From: Clostridiales bacterium
GTDB taxonomy: Bacteria; Bacillota_A; Clostridia; Oscillospirales; Oscillospiraceae
Direction of reading: 5' to 3'
DNA length: 39,268 nucleotides
Assembly (NCBI GenBank): GCA_022777455.1
Contig: JALFGI010000296.1
Location: 1 to 39,268, forward strand
Shown: piece after piece, positions 38,799-39,268 of the stretch
Layout: each line of letters begins with the position of its first letter
Numbering within the stretch: position 1 is the stretch's first letter
Made by a program: the position numbers and the translations under genes
The notes under the pieces: model-generated
Database searches by the model: none
The model's input: the letters and a program-made list of their open reading frames with translations, nothing else
Told to the model about the DNA's origin: nothing

Positions 38799-39268
38799 GT
38801 GAAGCAGTTACAAGGCAAGTACACAAATGCGGTGGTTTTCACCGACCTGGTGGAGCAGGAGGCGCTGGAGCAAATCAAGCTTCTGTGTGACCAGCCCATT
38901 GCGGCAGGCAGCCGGGTGCGGATTATGCCGGATGTCCACGCAGGCTCTGGCTGCACCATCGGCACCACCATGACCATCGGGAATAAGATCATCCCGTCTC
39001 TTGTGGGCGTGGACATCGGCTGTGGGATGCTCACCGTTGGCATTGGCAAGCAGGCGCTTCCTCTGGAAGAACTGGACAAGCTGATTTACCGCTGCATTCC
39101 CTCCGGCCAGAGCGTCAGGAAGTCACCCCATCCGCTGATGGAGCGCCTTGACCTCAATCAGCTCCGGTGCGGGAAGTTCGTGAACCTGGAGCGGGCAGCC
39201 CTCAGCCTGGGCACTCTGGGCGGCGGAAACCATTTCATCGAAGCAGACGTGGATGAGGATGGAAACCA
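38799..39268 (+). CDS. rtcB: RNA-splicing ligase RtcB, N-terminal part (cut by window edge)
   Basis: A GTG start eight bases after GGAGG; no stop before the right edge, so the last ~200+ residues are missing. RtcB signatures are present: IMPDVHAGSGCTIGTTMTIG, VGVDIGCGMLTVGIG (Asp/Cys metal ligands) and LGTLGGGNHFIEADVDEDG. RtcB joins 2',3'-cyclic phosphate or 3'-phosphate ends to 5'-OH ends using GTP and manganese, as in tRNA splicing and repair. It lies directly after the tRNA array and DUF6273 gene, while another RNA ligase with a different chemistry lies 12 kb upstream. Confidence 0.95.
   Translation, partial: MKQLQGKYTNAVVFTDLVEQEALEQIKLLCDQPIAAGSRVRIMPDVHAGSGCTIGTTMTIGNKIIPSLVGVDIGCGMLTVGIGKQALPLEELDKLIYRCIPSGQSVRKSPHPLMERLDLNQLRCGKFVNLERAALSLGTLGGGNHFIEADVDEDGN

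Noticed and set aside
1..39268. CRISPR array or intact prophage/transposon
   Set aside because: No regularly spaced repeats, cas genes, phage structural genes or complete transposase were seen; only a recombinase remnant.

Overview
The window looks like a stretch of chromosome from a gut-type clostridium (Oscillospirales/Ruminococcaceae style). This is inferred from strong GGAGG ribosome sites, sigma-A type promoters, tRNAs with encoded CCA, BspA-type leucine-rich repeat proteins, EcsC, WYL and DUF6273 proteins, and a decayed large serine recombinase. No rRNA, CRISPR array or intact mobile element is visible. The region from about 4.2 to 18.6 kb looks visibly more AT-rich than its flanks, as if acquired separately.

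Left edge to 4 kb: a TIGR04076-type gene (cut by the window), a small acidic protein, a macro-domain ADP-ribose hydrolase, the C-terminal remnant of a large serine recombinase joined to a truncated small ORF, and a chimeric gene joining an ADP-ribosyltransferase-like half to an N-terminally clipped HD domain. A hairpin-rich leader with its own promoter lies upstream of that gene.

4.2-12.6 kb: one apparent operon under a TTGAAA-N17-TATAAT promoter. It encodes three M48-type proteins (two with a destroyed HExxH site, one intact), two paralogous membrane-anchored proteins, two further small membrane-anchored proteins and one soluble one, an AAA+ ATPase, a 55-residue Cys-rich peptide and a radical SAM/SPASM maturase. 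A strong hairpin separates peptide and maturase. This reads as a peptide-modification (RiPP) locus of a type I do not recognise, with a built-in protease/unfoldase module. 12.7-18.6 kb: a divergent pair follows, a helix-turn-helix-like protein on the minus strand and a Ser/Thr kinase-NACHT-transmembrane protein plus lipoprotein on the plus strand, which may sense or control the locus.

18.7-32.9 kb: a long plus-strand run of ADP-ribose/NAD and RNA-repair functions. It has two ADP-ribosylglycohydrolases, a PHP-type phosphatase, an LRR protein that appears to have replaced the middle of a second ARH-phosphatase copy, a SAM methyltransferase, an RNA ligase translationally coupled to an HD-polynucleotide kinase, a small alarmone hydrolase, and remnants of a metallophosphoesterase, a NADAR protein and an NMN adenylyltransferase-like protein. 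Several membrane or unknown genes and an EcsC protein follow.

32.9 kb to the right edge: two overlapping WYL-domain proteins, a bidirectional terminator, a minus-strand LRR protein, then about 870 bp of non-coding DNA packed with GNRA-type hairpins (candidate giant structured RNA) with a tRNA-like element inside it. Four more tRNA or tRNA-like genes (Glu-like CTC, Gly CCC, Asp GTC, Gly TCC) follow, then a DUF6273 gene and the start of rtcB (RNA ligase). Together the right half looks like an RNA damage/repair island tied to ADP-ribose metabolism.
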